Source of the DNA: Candidatus Scalindua sp.
GTDB taxonomy: Bacteria > Planctomycetota > Brocadiia > Brocadiales > Scalinduaceae
Length of the DNA stretch: 50,148 bases
Assembly (NCBI GenBank): GCA_018670825.1
Contig: JABHIW010000083.1
Coordinates: 1-50,148 of the forward strand
Direction of reading: 5' to 3'
Part shown: positions 1 to 8,010 of the stretch, in pieces
Layout of the letters: every line of letters begins with the position of its first letter
How positions within the stretch are numbered: position 1 is the stretch's first letter
The notes under the pieces: model-generated
Told to the model about the DNA's origin: nothing
The model's input: only the letters and a program-made list of their open reading frames with translations
Database searches by the model: none
Made by a program: the position numbers and the translations under genes

Positions 1-1
1 A

Positions 2-1153
2 CAGGAAGGTGTGAACTATGGTGAATACTATACACTGATACTGTTTGCTACAGTGGGTATGATGTTGATGGCGGGTGGGGCGGACTTGCTTACGATTTTC
101 CTCGGTATTGAGATAATGTCCATTTCGCTTTATGTGCTGGCAGGCTTCACAAGAGATAAGGTCCGTTCAAATGAGGCGTCTCTGAAATACTTTCTGCTTG
201 GCGCGTTTGTAACAGGTTTTCTTCTTTATGGTATCGCCATGCTATACGGAGCAACCGGAACTACCAATCTGAAGGAGATTGCTGCATTTATTGCTGAAAA
301 TTCGGGACTATCAAATCCAATGATTGTTGTGGGTGCTTCACTGCTTATTGTCGGTTTTGGTTTTAAGATTGCTTGTGTGCCCTTTCATAAATGGTCTCCT
401 GACGTTTACGAAGGTTCTCCGACACCGGTTACTGCTTTTATGTCAATAGGGCCAAAGGCAGCCGGTTTTGCTGTTTTCCTGAGAGTTTTCCTCGTGGCTC
501 TGCCTGATCTGGAACCGAAGTGGTCAATCGTGTTGTGGATCATGGCTGTCCTTACCATGACAGTAGGAAACCTTGTGGCCATTTCACAGACAAACATAAA
601 AAGGATGTTGGCATATTCAAGTATTGCGCACGCGGGATACGCGCTTGTTGCTATTATAGTAGGAGGTGAATTTGGGATTGCGAGTTTACTCTTCTATATG
701 CTGGCATATACTCTTATGAACCTGGGAGCATTTGCTATAATCATCGTACTGGGGAAAAAAGGAGAGGAAAATGCTAATATTGAAGACTTCAGCGGACTCG
801 GTTACAAACATCCTCTCTTGGCAGTAGCGATGTGCATATTTATGTTTTCACTGGCGGGCATTCCACCATTGATAGGCTTTATCGGAAAATTCTACATCTT
901 CAGTGCTGCCATCAAATCCGGTTTTATCATACTGGCTATTATTGGTATGATTAACAGTGTAATATCTGTTTACTACTATTTAAGAGTTACTGTCGTTATA
1001 TACATGAAAAAGCCGATACGTGAATTCGCTCCACTTTCACTATCACCGCTAATCATTCTTGCCATTCTCATAACAATCTGCGGTACAATCTATTTCGGTA
1101 TATTCCCTTCAAAGATCATTGCATTTGCCCAACAGTCTGCTGTTTTATACTAA
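2..1153 (+). CDS. nuoN: NADH-quinone oxidoreductase subunit N, 5' end missing
   Basis: Membrane subunit of respiratory complex I, one of the three antiporter-like proton-pumping subunits (family knowledge). The reading frame is open from base 2 to the left edge, so the true start lies outside the window; 383 residues are visible against about 480 for the family, so roughly the first 100 are missing. The protein is hydrophobic throughout with about ten membrane segments. It shows the characteristic antiporter-family stretch FHKWSPDVYEGSPTPV followed by a conserved lysine (SIGPKAAGF), and KRMLAYSSIAHAGY further on. NuoN is normally the last gene of the nuo operon, which fits the unrelated gene that follows after a 166-bp gap. 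High confidence in the family. Confidence 0.95.
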   Translation, partial: QEGVNYGEYYTLILFATVGMMLMAGGADLLTIFLGIEIMSISLYVLAGFTRDKVRSNEASLKYFLLGAFVTGFLLYGIAMLYGATGTTNLKEIAAFIAENSGLSNPMIVVGASLLIVGFGFKIACVPFHKWSPDVYEGSPTPVTAFMSIGPKAAGFAVFLRVFLVALPDLEPKWSIVLWIMAVLTMTVGNLVAISQTNIKRMLAYSSIAHAGYALVAIIVGGEFGIASLLFYMLAYTLMNLGAFAIIIVLGKKGEENANIEDFSGLGYKHPLLAVAMCIFMFSLAGIPPLIGFIGKFYIFSAAIKSGFIILAIIGMINSVISVYYYLRVTVVIYMKKPIREFAPLSLSPLIILAILITICGTIYFGIFPSKIIAFAQQSAVLY

Positions 1154-1179
1154 CCATATCAATGTCATCCTCATATTTT

Positions 1180-1294
1180 AACCGCTTAAACGGACTAAAC
1201 AGTTTAAATGGTTTTTACATAAACGATTCTTTTCTTGCTTGAATAGTTCTTCTATTACTCAAACAGCTTAAACTGTTTGATCGGTTTAAACGGT
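1180..1294. repeat. array of GTTTAAAC-like words upstream of the S23 gene
   Basis: Two clusters (1180-1214 and 1260-1294) consist of degenerate 9-11 base words such as CTTAAACGG, AACAGTTTAAATGG and CGGTTTAAACGG, many of them nearly self-complementary. A third cluster lies just after the gene at 1794-1839, so the gene is bracketed. No coding potential. The purpose is unknown; the words could fold as imperfect hairpins or be binding sites. Confidence 0.7.
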
Positions 1295-1319
1295 AACTTA
1301 AATACAAGGAGGTAAGGCA

Positions 1320-1784
1320 ATGAGTGTAAAATATTTCGAGGATTTAGAAATCTGGAAGCTTTCAAGAAAATTAACGAATAAAATTTACAACATAAGTAAT
1401 GATGGTAAATTCGCAAAAGATTTCGGACTGCGTGATCAAATAAGAAGGGCAGCCGTTTCAATTATGTCTAACATTGCAGAGAGATATGAGAGATGCGGCA
1501 ATCAGGAATTTATACAGTTTCTATCAATTGCCAAAGCGTCATGTGGTGAAGTACGGTCACAATTGTATGTCGTCATGGATCAGGGTTATATGAACAAAAA
1601 AGAATGTGAGCAACTAATAGATAACGATAGAAAGCTCTCCATCATGATTAACAACTTTATCGAATATCTTAAAGAAGGCACATACAAAGGGACAAAATAT
1701 AAAATGCCAAAACAAAAAAGTTCAAAAGAAAAACTTGATGAAATGGTGGAACAAATAAAGGCAAAGAAGGAGAAGGATGAGTAA
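1320..1784 (+). CDS. four-helix-bundle protein, S23 / 23S rRNA intervening-sequence family
   Basis: A 154-residue basic helical protein. The N-terminus ([18 protein letters not shown]) and the segment [17 protein letters not shown] are the family hallmarks of the S23/IVS proteins (TIGR02436-like), which also include the Avd accessory protein of diversity-generating retroelements; members form pentameric barrels and are thought to bind nucleic acid. The C-terminus from about residue 122 is a lysine-rich tail longer than usual. AAGGAGG lies 8 bases ahead of the ATG. It is a single gene, flanked on both sides by GTTTAAAC-type repeats, with no reverse transcriptase or rRNA nearby. Function in this setting is unknown; the family assignment is firm. 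Confidence 0.88.
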   Translation: MSVKYFEDLEIWKLSRKLTNKIYNISNDGKFAKDFGLRDQIRRAAVSIMSNIAERYERCGNQEFIQFLSIAKASCGEVRSQLYVVMDQGYMNKKECEQLIDNDRKLSIMINNFIEYLKEGTYKGTKYKMPKQKSSKEKLDEMVEQIKAKKEKDE

Positions 1785-1793
1785 CTTTATTTT

Positions 1794-1839
1794 TAACAGT
1801 TTAACCGGTTTGATCCGCTTAAACCGTTTGAACGGTTTC
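1794..1839. repeat. GTTTAAAC-like word array downstream of the S23 gene
   Basis: AACAGTTTAACCGG, GATCCGCTTAAACCG and TTTGAACGGTTT follow one another directly. The same words occur at 1180-1294, on the other side of the S23 gene, in the same loose 10-11 base rhythm. Confidence 0.65.
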
Positions 1840-1866
1840 TTTACTGCTTCATTAAAGGGGAATTAA

Positions 1867-2106
1867 ATGCAGTTCTGGGCGACTTATTGCAAAGTACTCG
1901 GATATGTCTGGCTAGTGGCGACAGGCCTCCTGATCTTGGTGGGGATATCTAATGTCTGGATAAAGGACGGATTCTCAGGTGTTCAAGACCTGCTGAGTCT
2001 ATCTAACGCAGTTAACTACATCGCAATGGCAATTGCGGTGATTCCAGGTATTGTTCTGTTGAAGCTTTCCGAGAATCTACGTAGCAAAGTCAAGACAAGA
2101 GAGTAA
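1867..2106 (+). CDS. small membrane protein, unknown function
   Basis: A 79-residue protein with two predicted membrane helices, about residues 8-28 (LGYVWLVATGLLILVGI) and 47-66 (AVNYIAMAIAVIPGIVLLKL), a short loop between them and a basic C-terminal tail (SKVKTRE). AAAGGGG sits just ahead of the ATG. The C-terminal end is probably cytosolic by the positive-inside rule. It stands alone between the S23 gene and a convergent nuclease gene. I do not recognise the family. Codon use and the ribosome-binding site make it a likely real gene. Confidence 0.6.
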   Translation: MQFWATYCKVLGYVWLVATGLLILVGISNVWIKDGFSGVQDLLSLSNAVNYIAMAIAVIPGIVLLKLSENLRSKVKTRE

Positions 2107-2259
2107 AAGAAGGTATTTGTCTGTATGTAAAGTTTCTCTATTTTTTAAATCCGTAAATTTCTTACAGAACACAAAAGGTAAAAACTATTATCTTCTTTTA
2201 TCTTTTCTTTGCTTTTGACCTTAGAGTTTATCTGTAAAAATCTGTGGCCAAATTTGTCA

Positions 2260-3735
2260 TTAGTCATTCGTCAATTCTTTCAACTTATCTACAATCCATA
2301 TCATACCTTCTGTATCCAATGCGCAGTATTTTTCTAAATCTTCCCTGATTTTAATTCTTCCCTCTTCTGAGTCACTATTTGAAATAATATCTAAAAAGGC
2401 AAGGCTTGCATTCATGCCATCTGATATGTCCAGATGATCATAACTTGTTCCCGTTAAAACGGGAAGGACCCTCTTAATAGATGCGCTTCCTTTTTGCCTG
2501 GCATCATAATAATGAAAAGACCTGAAAGGTGCCAGCAAATCGATTATCCTGTCATTCATTTTTTCGACCCAATCTTTGTATTCAGGAAACATTGTTGCAA
2601 GTGATCTTAATACGCCTTTCTCAAAAATCTGATTATAGACAACGATACTGCCGCTAGCACCCAGTACTCTCTTTAATGATGATATAAACTCAGACCTTGG
2701 GTCACCTGTGCCATCCGCAAGGAAAGAATAGTGTCTGGCCGTTGCATTGTCTTTATCAACAACGTGCAGTGAAAATTGAAAAGGAATTTGTTGATATGGT
2801 CTTGTACCATCAAATAGTGGTATGGCACCGCTGAATGTCTCAAAGTCCAGATAATATAATGGATATTTCAGGTTGTCCAGGAACTGACTAATACGCTTTT
2901 TTTTAATATGTGGTTTTCCTGAAATCTCACAGCTTTTCTGGATTTCCCGTTTTCCGCTCAGAGGGAAATCATCAGGAATATCCTTGAAGGAGTATATGCC
3001 TTTTTCAAACAGCTCAAATGCATGATTTTTGCTACCATACATATCAAAGATACTGTTTTCAGGCAGAAAACTCCAGCACTCCTTTTTCAAAGGGCATTCG
3101 TGTGGGCTACTGCACTGTTTGCCTATAGTGACGTCAGGACATTTTTCAGAAGCAATTGTACTGACCATACTATCTACCCTTTGCCGTATTCCGTCAGTTG
3201 CTCGATCGACTCCAGCCGTTATCTTCGTCATGGTTAACAATCCCGCCGGATCAATATCAGCTTGTTTTATATACTCGTTATTAACTGTCATAAGAAAACA
3301 ATTTCTGATTTTGAGGCCGTAATTCTCACAACAATACTTCTGGTAGGAAACATCATGAATATTTACATTCTTAACTTTGGTAGAACTCTTAACTTCAATA
3401 ATATTCCACTCATCCTTACTAACTGGTTTCAGGATATCAATCCTGGAAAAAGTATTATCAACCATGATGCCTACTTCAAACAGTGGTTTGCGTTCTTTAA
3501 GAAGTACTTCAGTATGATTGAGATTGATCGTAAAATCATCAGCCGGGATGTCGATACCATCAGGAAACAGTTTCTTTGCAAACTCACCGACTAAAAGTCC
3601 TTGACTAAACCCGTGTCGTGTTGATGGATCAAACCTGGGAACCCTATCAGGTTCATTCAGCTTAACCCAAAGATACTTGGGGCACTGAAGCCCGTTTATA
3701 TACTTTGATTTAGTCAATAATCTTTCTCTGGACAT
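2260..3735 (-). CDS. DUF2779 protein: Cas4/RecB-like nuclease fused to a DEDD exonuclease domain
   Basis: A 491-residue predicted DNA-processing enzyme with two nuclease domains. The N-terminal half is PD-(D/E)XK type: D100, E114 and K116 (IIEVKSS) form the core, and C18 (GLQCPKYLW) together with C208, C214 and C220 (C199 is also close) resembles the Fe-S cluster arrangement of Cas4 and AddB nucleases. The C-terminal half is an RNase H-fold 3'-5' exonuclease: D297-E299 (LDFET), the YNQIFE segment near 367, D399 and D474 (YCALDTEGM). This two-domain layout matches the DUF2779 family. There are no cas genes, helicase or CRISPR array nearby, so a role in repair or mobile-element defence is inference. 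The start is supported by AGGA about 10 bases upstream. Confidence 0.85.
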   Translation of the reverse strand: MSRERLLTKSKYINGLQCPKYLWVKLNEPDRVPRFDPSTRHGFSQGLLVGEFAKKLFPDGIDIPADDFTINLNHTEVLLKERKPLFEVGIMVDNTFSRIDILKPVSKDEWNIIEVKSSTKVKNVNIHDVSYQKYCCENYGLKIRNCFLMTVNNEYIKQADIDPAGLLTMTKITAGVDRATDGIRQRVDSMVSTIASEKCPDVTIGKQCSSPHECPLKKECWSFLPENSIFDMYGSKNHAFELFEKGIYSFKDIPDDFPLSGKREIQKSCEISGKPHIKKKRISQFLDNLKYPLYYLDFETFSGAIPLFDGTRPYQQIPFQFSLHVVDKDNATARHYSFLADGTGDPRSEFISSLKRVLGASGSIVVYNQIFEKGVLRSLATMFPEYKDWVEKMNDRIIDLLAPFRSFHYYDARQKGSASIKRVLPVLTGTSYDHLDISDGMNASLAFLDIISNSDSEEGRIKIREDLEKYCALDTEGMIWIVDKLKELTND

Positions 3736-3873
3736 AAACAGATATTCCTAAAAATGGTATGTAGATTTAATAAAATACAGGAGGGATTTTAACAACAAAA
3801 GGAGGTTTAAAGCATATTAACCGTTTTCATCAGAGCCTTCGCATAAACATTTTGTTTTTTTTATAGCATTCTG

Positions 3874-3895
3874 TCTTCGGCACTTTTGTCCGGGG
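3874..3895 (+). repeat. dispersed repeat A, copy 1 (CTCGGCGCCTTTTGTCCGGGG family)
   Basis: Reads TCTTCGGCACTTTTGTCC followed by GGGG. It belongs to a 22-24 base intergenic repeat found at least seven times in this window (also 4406, 7037, 7064, 16712, 44332 and, inverted, 46061). It is followed by an AATTCGCGAAA..GTGTCTAATCC phrase that also recurs at 4430 and 16622. Confidence 0.75.
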
Positions 3896-3914
3896 AAATT
3901 CGCGAAAATTGTGT

Positions 3915-4205
3915 CTAATCCTTGAATTTAGACATAATTGTTTCAGTGTAGCTTATCATATCATCAAATATACTGTCGATGCCATCTCTTAAGCCTTCCC
4001 ATACGCTTTCATGTGCTTTCTCCAGTTCTTCATGCTTTTTTCTGGCAAGTTTCTGCTTTGTCTTCAGGCGTTCAATATGATCAATGTACTCCACCTTGTC
4101 CTCCGGCGTAGCCTGTTCAACCTGGGATTCAAGCTTGCAAATTTTGTCTTCCCACTCACTTAACTCAACATCCAGTTTATGTAAATAATCTTTCCTTGCA
4201 CTCAT
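3915..4205 (-). CDS. small coiled-coil protein, unknown function
   Basis: A 96-residue soluble protein, almost entirely charged alpha helix with heptad patterning over about residues 8-72 (KLDVELSEWEDKICKLESQ, then HIERLKTKQKLARKKHEEL), followed by an amphipathic C-terminal helix. I chose the inner ATG at 4205 because GGAAGG lies about 10 bases upstream; the reading frame stays open to 4268, but the additional residues are not well supported by a ribosome-binding site. It resembles small coiled-coil stress proteins found in many environmental genomes; no precise family is claimed. Confidence 0.65.
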   Translation of the reverse strand: MSARKDYLHKLDVELSEWEDKICKLESQVEQATPEDKVEYIDHIERLKTKQKLARKKHEELEKAHESVWEGLRDGIDSIFDDMISYTETIMSKFKD

Positions 4206-4690
4206 AGCTAAGATCCTTCCACCTATTGGCAACATGTTAACGAGAAATAAATCTGGGGATGCGTTCATCTATAGTTGATAATAATTCGAATGAAAATTAA
4301 AGACAAGATAAATATTTGTGGTCATTAAGCTATATCTTTGAGTCATTAAGGGGTGTAAACCATAAATTACTTTCTGCTCTTCTCAGTAATCTCTGTGTTT
4401 TCTTGTCCTCGGCGCCTTTTGTCCAGGGGAATTCGTGAAATCAGTGTCTGTCTTTTGTCTTTTTCTAGGTTTTTAGTTTTTCTTTGTGTTCTTAGCAGCT
4501 TTGCGGTGAACAATCTTTTATCTTGCAAAACATCTTGACTCATATATAATACAAAGTCAATAGACAGCTGTATCAGTTCACTTTGGCCACGTTGCACACT
4601 GCGGAATCATCATATACTAAAGCTCCTGTTGTTAATAAATACAGATTTTAACATATAAACAATTTACCTATTTTACGAAAAGAGAAGGTT
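4206..4690. other. intergenic region with dispersed repeats
   Basis: No convincing gene. Repeat A copy 2 is at 4406-4429, followed by a phrase at 4430-4483 (GTGTCTGTCTTTTG, then CTAGGTTTTTAGTTTT) that recurs at 15633-15687. Words resembling CTTTGTGTTCTTAGCAGC also belong to the intergenic vocabulary of this genome. The last 70 bases hold the AT-rich upstream region of the ABC-F gene. Confidence 0.6.
4406..4429 (+). repeat. dispersed repeat A, copy 2
   Basis: TCCTCGGCGCCTTTTGTCC then AGGGG; differs from copy 5 (16712) by one inserted A. It is embedded in the phrase TCTTGTCCTCGGCGCC, as in copy 5. Confidence 0.8.
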
Positions 4691-6337
4691 ATGCTAAAGA
4701 CACATGATATAAGTTTACGGTACGGAAAACGTGTACTATTTGAAAATGTAACTACAAAGTTCAGTCCGGGTAACTGCTATGGGGTTATTGGTGCCAATGG
4801 TGCGGGCAAATCAACGCTCCTTGACGTTTTGTCAGGGGATATTGAGCCATCATCCGGAAATATAAGTGTTTCTCCGGGCAAGAGAATTGCCGTTTTAAAA
4901 CAGAACCAGTATGAGTTTGACGAATTTGAAGTATGTCAAACGGTGTTAATGGGGCATAAAAGGCTTTTTAAAATTATGGTTGAAAAGGACGCCATTTATG
5001 CAAAGAGTGATTTCAGCAATGAAGACGGAATGAAAGTTTCCGACCTTGAAGATGAGTTTGCTGAGCTTAATGGATGGGAGGCTGAAAGTGAGGTGTCTAC
5101 TCTTTTAAGTGGACTTGGTGTAGCAAACGAACTGCATACAAAGAAAATGGCTGAACTTTCAGGTAATGAAAAGGTTAAGGTCTTGTTGGCGCAGGCACTT
5201 TTCGGAAGTCCGGACATTTTGTTGCTTGATGAACCTACAAACCATCTGGATATTCAATCCATTGACTGGCTTGAAGAATTTCTGATAAAATTTAAGAATA
5301 CCGTAATTGTCGTTTCACATGACAGACATTTTCTTAATAACGTATGTACTCATATTGCAGATATAGATTACGGAAATGTTTCTATCTATACCGGCAACTA
5401 CGATTTCTGGCTTGAGTCTAGCCAGCTGGCTTTGGAGCAGACAAGAAACATGAACAAAAAGACAGAGGCTAAACGAAAAGAGCTTGAGGCATTTGTCGCC
5501 CGGTTTAGTGCAAATGCATCCAAATCAAAGCAGGCCACTTCCAGGAAGAAAACGCTTGAGAAGATGGTCATAGAGGAGATTAAGCCTTCATCAAGAAAAT
5601 TTCCTTTTATCCGTTTTATACCCGAAAGGCCAATAGGAAACAATGTACTCACAATAAAAAATATTTCCAAAAAAGTGGATGGGGAAGTCGCCCTTAATGA
5701 TATAACATTAACGGTCAACAATGATGATAAGATCGCTTTTGTCGGTACGCATGACCTGGCAAAAACCGCACTCTTTGAAATATTAATGGGTGAGACTAAG
5801 GCAGATAGTGGTGATTACACCTGGGGTGGAACAGCAATTCGATCGTCTTTGCCAAAAGATAATTCAGAATTCTTTAATGACGATGTCACTTTAGTTAACT
5901 GGCTTCGTCAATATTCCAAAGAGAAGGACGACAATTTTATAAGAGGCATTTTGGGTAGAATGCTTTTCAGCGGTGAAGAATCATTAAAAAAGGCCAATGT
6001 ACTATCCGGTGGTGAAAAAGTACGCTGTATGCAGGCAAAGATGATGATAAGTGGGGCCAATGTACTGATTTTGGATGAACCCACTAATCATCTAGATCTT
6101 GAAACAATCACTTCGTTAAATGACGGGTTGATCGAATATAAGGGCGTTCTTATGTTTTCCTCTCGCGACCACCAGTTTATGCAAACAATAGCTAATAGAA
6201 TAATAGAGATAACGCCTTATGGTGTTATAGATAAAAAAATGACCTTTGATGAATATCTGGAAAGCCCTGTCATTAAAAAAATGCGTGAAGAGATGTATGA
6301 GAATAGTAACAATCGGGGAGACACTATACCTATTTAA
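4691..6337 (+). CDS. ABC-F family ATPase, YbiT/YkpA type
   Basis: A soluble twin-ATPase protein of the ABC-F class, which acts on the ribosome rather than in transport (family knowledge). NBD1: Walker A GANGAGKST (residues 34-42), signature LSGNE (156-160), Walker B ILLLDEPTNHLD (from 176), H-switch VVSHDRHF. A linker rich in charged residues follows (about 240-300). NBD2: Walker A is GTHDLAKTA, signature LSGGEKVR, Walker B VLILDEPTNHLD, and the H-switch region reads SSRDHQF, with Arg where His is normal. The C-terminal NRIIEITPYGVIDKKMTFDEYL is typical of the YbiT/YkpA subgroup. Length (548) matches the family. The changed H-loop suggests asymmetric ATPase sites. Confidence 0.92.
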   Translation: MLKTHDISLRYGKRVLFENVTTKFSPGNCYGVIGANGAGKSTLLDVLSGDIEPSSGNISVSPGKRIAVLKQNQYEFDEFEVCQTVLMGHKRLFKIMVEKDAIYAKSDFSNEDGMKVSDLEDEFAELNGWEAESEVSTLLSGLGVANELHTKKMAELSGNEKVKVLLAQALFGSPDILLLDEPTNHLDIQSIDWLEEFLIKFKNTVIVVSHDRHFLNNVCTHIADIDYGNVSIYTGNYDFWLESSQLALEQTRNMNKKTEAKRKELEAFVARFSANASKSKQATSRKKTLEKMVIEEIKPSSRKFPFIRFIPERPIGNNVLTIKNISKKVDGEVALNDITLTVNNDDKIAFVGTHDLAKTALFEILMGETKADSGDYTWGGTAIRSSLPKDNSEFFNDDVTLVNWLRQYSKEKDDNFIRGILGRMLFSGEESLKKANVLSGGEKVRCMQAKMMISGANVLILDEPTNHLDLETITSLNDGLIEYKGVLMFSSRDHQFMQTIANRIIEITPYGVIDKKMTFDEYLESPVIKKMREEMYENSNNRGDTIPI

Positions 6338-6442
6338 TATAGATTTCTACACATAGTAATAAGTTATAATACTATTAATCATGCAGACCATTCAATACTA
6401 ACAGGAAAATAATTTCTATTATAACGTAATAAGGAGATTGTC

Positions 6443-6910
6443 GTGGCTGTCAACAGATTAAAGGCGTTTCTTAATGATAATAAAATTAAGTATATATCAT
6501 CTTTTCATTCGAATGCCTACACTGCACAAGAAGTTGCTGCTTCTGCTCACATACCAGGAAGAAAAATAGCAAAAACCGTTATGGTTAAGATTGATGGTAA
6601 GATGGCTATGGCTGTTTTGTCCGCCTCCGACAAGGTGGACTTTGACCTCATACAGGAAGCTGCCGGAGCGAGTAAAGCTGAACTTGCCGGCGAACAAGAA
6701 TTCGCGGACCTGTTTCTAGGCTGTCATATTGGCGCTATCCCTCCATTCGGAAATCTTTATGAAATGCAGGTCATAGTGGATGAAAAACTTTCCGAACAGA
6801 CTGAAATTGTCTTTAACGCGGGTTCCTATACTGAGCTGATTACCCTGCATTATGAAGATTTCAAAAATCTGGTAAAACCGTGTGTAGCAAGCATTTCAGC
6901 TGATAATTAG
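6443..6910 (+). CDS. YbaK/EbsC-type aminoacyl-tRNA deacylase
   Basis: A 155-residue single-domain protein of the YbaK/ProX superfamily, which hydrolyses mischarged aminoacyl-tRNA, often Cys- or Ala-tRNA(Pro), or pairs with other substrates (family knowledge). The domain pattern is visible: YTAQEVAASAHIPGRKIAKTV near residues 26-46, with the conserved lysine of the TVMVK strand, and IGAIPPFGN near 105-113, the typical G-x-PP-G loop. The start is GTG at 6443 with AAGGAG 7 bases upstream. The substrate cannot be read from sequence. It stands alone, 105 bp after the ABC-F gene, perhaps co-transcribed. Confidence 0.88.
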   Translation: MAVNRLKAFLNDNKIKYISSFHSNAYTAQEVAASAHIPGRKIAKTVMVKIDGKMAMAVLSASDKVDFDLIQEAAGASKAELAGEQEFADLFLGCHIGAIPPFGNLYEMQVIVDEKLSEQTEIVFNAGSYTELITLHYEDFKNLVKPCVASISADN

Positions 6911-7036
6911 ACACTTGTTAATCGTAAATTTGAAATCGTTATTTATCATTAGTCAAGAGTAATTCGTAAATCTCTTAATTTATCAATACCTTAATTATTT
7001 CTTCTGCCTTTAACTTCGGTATTTCTCTGTGAAAAG

Positions 7037-7059
7037 TCCTCGGTGCCTTTTGTCCGGGG
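7037..7059 (+). repeat. dispersed repeat A, copy 3
   Basis: TCCTCGGTGCCTTTTGTCC followed by GGGG. Copy 4 begins only four bases after this one ends, giving a local tandem of the repeat. Confidence 0.8.
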
Positions 7060-7063
7060 AAAG

Positions 7064-7086
7064 TCCTCGGCGTCCTTTGTCCGGGG
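7064..7086 (+). repeat. dispersed repeat A, copy 4
   Basis: TCCTCGGCGTCCTTTGTCC followed by GGGG, in direct tandem with copy 3 (spacing AAAG). Confidence 0.8.
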
Positions 7087-7122
7087 AAGTCCCTGCCAGA
7101 TGATTCGTGTGGCGGGTGTGAC

Positions 7123-7154
7123 CCAATTCTCCAATTCTCCAATTCTCCAATTCT
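7123..7154. repeat. 8-bp tandem repeat CCAATTCT x4
   Basis: Four exact consecutive units of CCAATTCT. The related words GGAATTGGGGCATTGAGG (23591) and AATTGGAGCATTGAGG (42432) occur elsewhere, so this is part of the same repeat vocabulary rather than an isolated microsatellite. Confidence 0.9.
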
Positions 7155-7464
7155 TCATCCTTTAGTCCTTAAATCGTAAATCAGAAATCGTAATTCGTAA
7201 ATCAAATATCTTGCCACTGGTATCTTGCTTCTTGTCTTTTCTTTTCTCCTGTTTTTCCGTCTTTGTCTTTTATTCATCACTTTGCCTTCTCAGCGGCTTT
7301 GTATGAGGTATCTCTTTTGCCTTTTCATAAATTAACTGGTTAGTTATTATTATAATTGCTATATACCATGATAACCTTGGAACTTAAATTTTTTTTCAAA
7401 GGATTTGTATCTTCGTATCGTCTAATATACGGAACAGTCTAAGTAAATAGAACAGTACCTAAAT

Positions 7465-8010
7465 ATGGAAAACCAGGATGATATTGAATTAGTAGTATTG
7501 GCTAAACAGGGGGACTCCGTTGCGTTTGAAAAACTGGTTGAACGGAACTATATCTTCGTATACAAGGTTTCCTACAAGTGGTGTGGAGTTAAGGAAGATG
7601 CAGAAGACATTACGCAGGATGTTTTTATGAAGCTTGCCGGAAAGATACAAAGCTTTCAAGAATCATCAACTTTTCAGACATGGTTATATAAAGTGACTAT
7701 CAATACTGCTAAAGATTTTGTAAAAAAGAGTAGTAGAAAACGAAAAAAGGAGATGGCCTATTCAGAACAGCAGGAAATAGATAGTGAGTCAAATCAGGAA
7801 GAAGATTCAATATCCGAGATAGTACATAATCTGATTACACGACTGCCGGATAAGCTGAAAGAGACGGCACTGCTTGTGTTCTGTGAAGGTATGAACCATA
7901 AAGAGGCTTCAGTTATACTGAATTGTTCTGAAAAGACCGTTTCATGGAGAATATATGAGGTGAAGAAAAAAATGAAGAGTAATTTAAAAACTGATGAGGT
8001 TTTATGGTAG
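7465..8010 (+). CDS. ECF-type RNA polymerase sigma factor
   Basis: A 181-residue sigma-70 family factor lacking region 3. Region 2 covers about residues 20-90, with the polymerase-binding helix EDAEDITQDVFMKL and the -10 recognition part FQTWLYKVTINTAKD. A charged linker (about 92-120) leads to region 4 (RLPDKLKETALLVFCEGMN, then the helix-turn-helix EASVILNCSEKTVSWRIYE). The gene overlaps the next one by 7 bp (8004-8010), so the two are translationally linked. The neighbour has an anti-sigma-like N-terminus, and the pair very likely forms an ECF/anti-sigma switch for the envelope genes that follow. No strong ribosome-binding site is visible ahead of the ATG. Confidence 0.93.
   Translation: MENQDDIELVVLAKQGDSVAFEKLVERNYIFVYKVSYKWCGVKEDAEDITQDVFMKLAGKIQSFQESSTFQTWLYKVTINTAKDFVKKSSRKRKKEMAYSEQQEIDSESNQEEDSISEIVHNLITRLPDKLKETALLVFCEGMNHKEASVILNCSEKTVSWRIYEVKKKMKSNLKTDEVLW

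Larger units (their letters stand above)
6911..7464. other. 554-bp intergenic region packed with short repeats
   Basis: No gene seen. It holds two adjacent copies of repeat A (7037-7059 and 7064-7086), an exact four-fold 8-bp tandem (7123-7154), runs of the words AATCGTAAATC and AATTCGTAAATC (6949-6975 and 7166-7204), and a phrase CTTTGCCTTCTCAGCGGC related to words at 4490 and 46190. The final 100 bases are the AT-rich upstream region of the sigma factor gene. Confidence 0.65.

Noticed and set aside
3022-3594. Three plus-strand frames within the DUF2779 gene
   Set aside because: They overlap a well-supported minus-strand gene with intact catalytic residues.
4367-4597. 76-codon minus-strand frame
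   Set aside because: Consists largely of dispersed repeat phrases (copy 2 of repeat A and repeat B), no ribosome-binding site.
7123-7154. CRISPR-like appearance of short tandem units
   Set aside because: Units are contiguous 8-mers without spacers; no cas genes in the window. The MORN and giant-gene repeats were also considered and rejected as CRISPR because they are coding and lack unique spacers.
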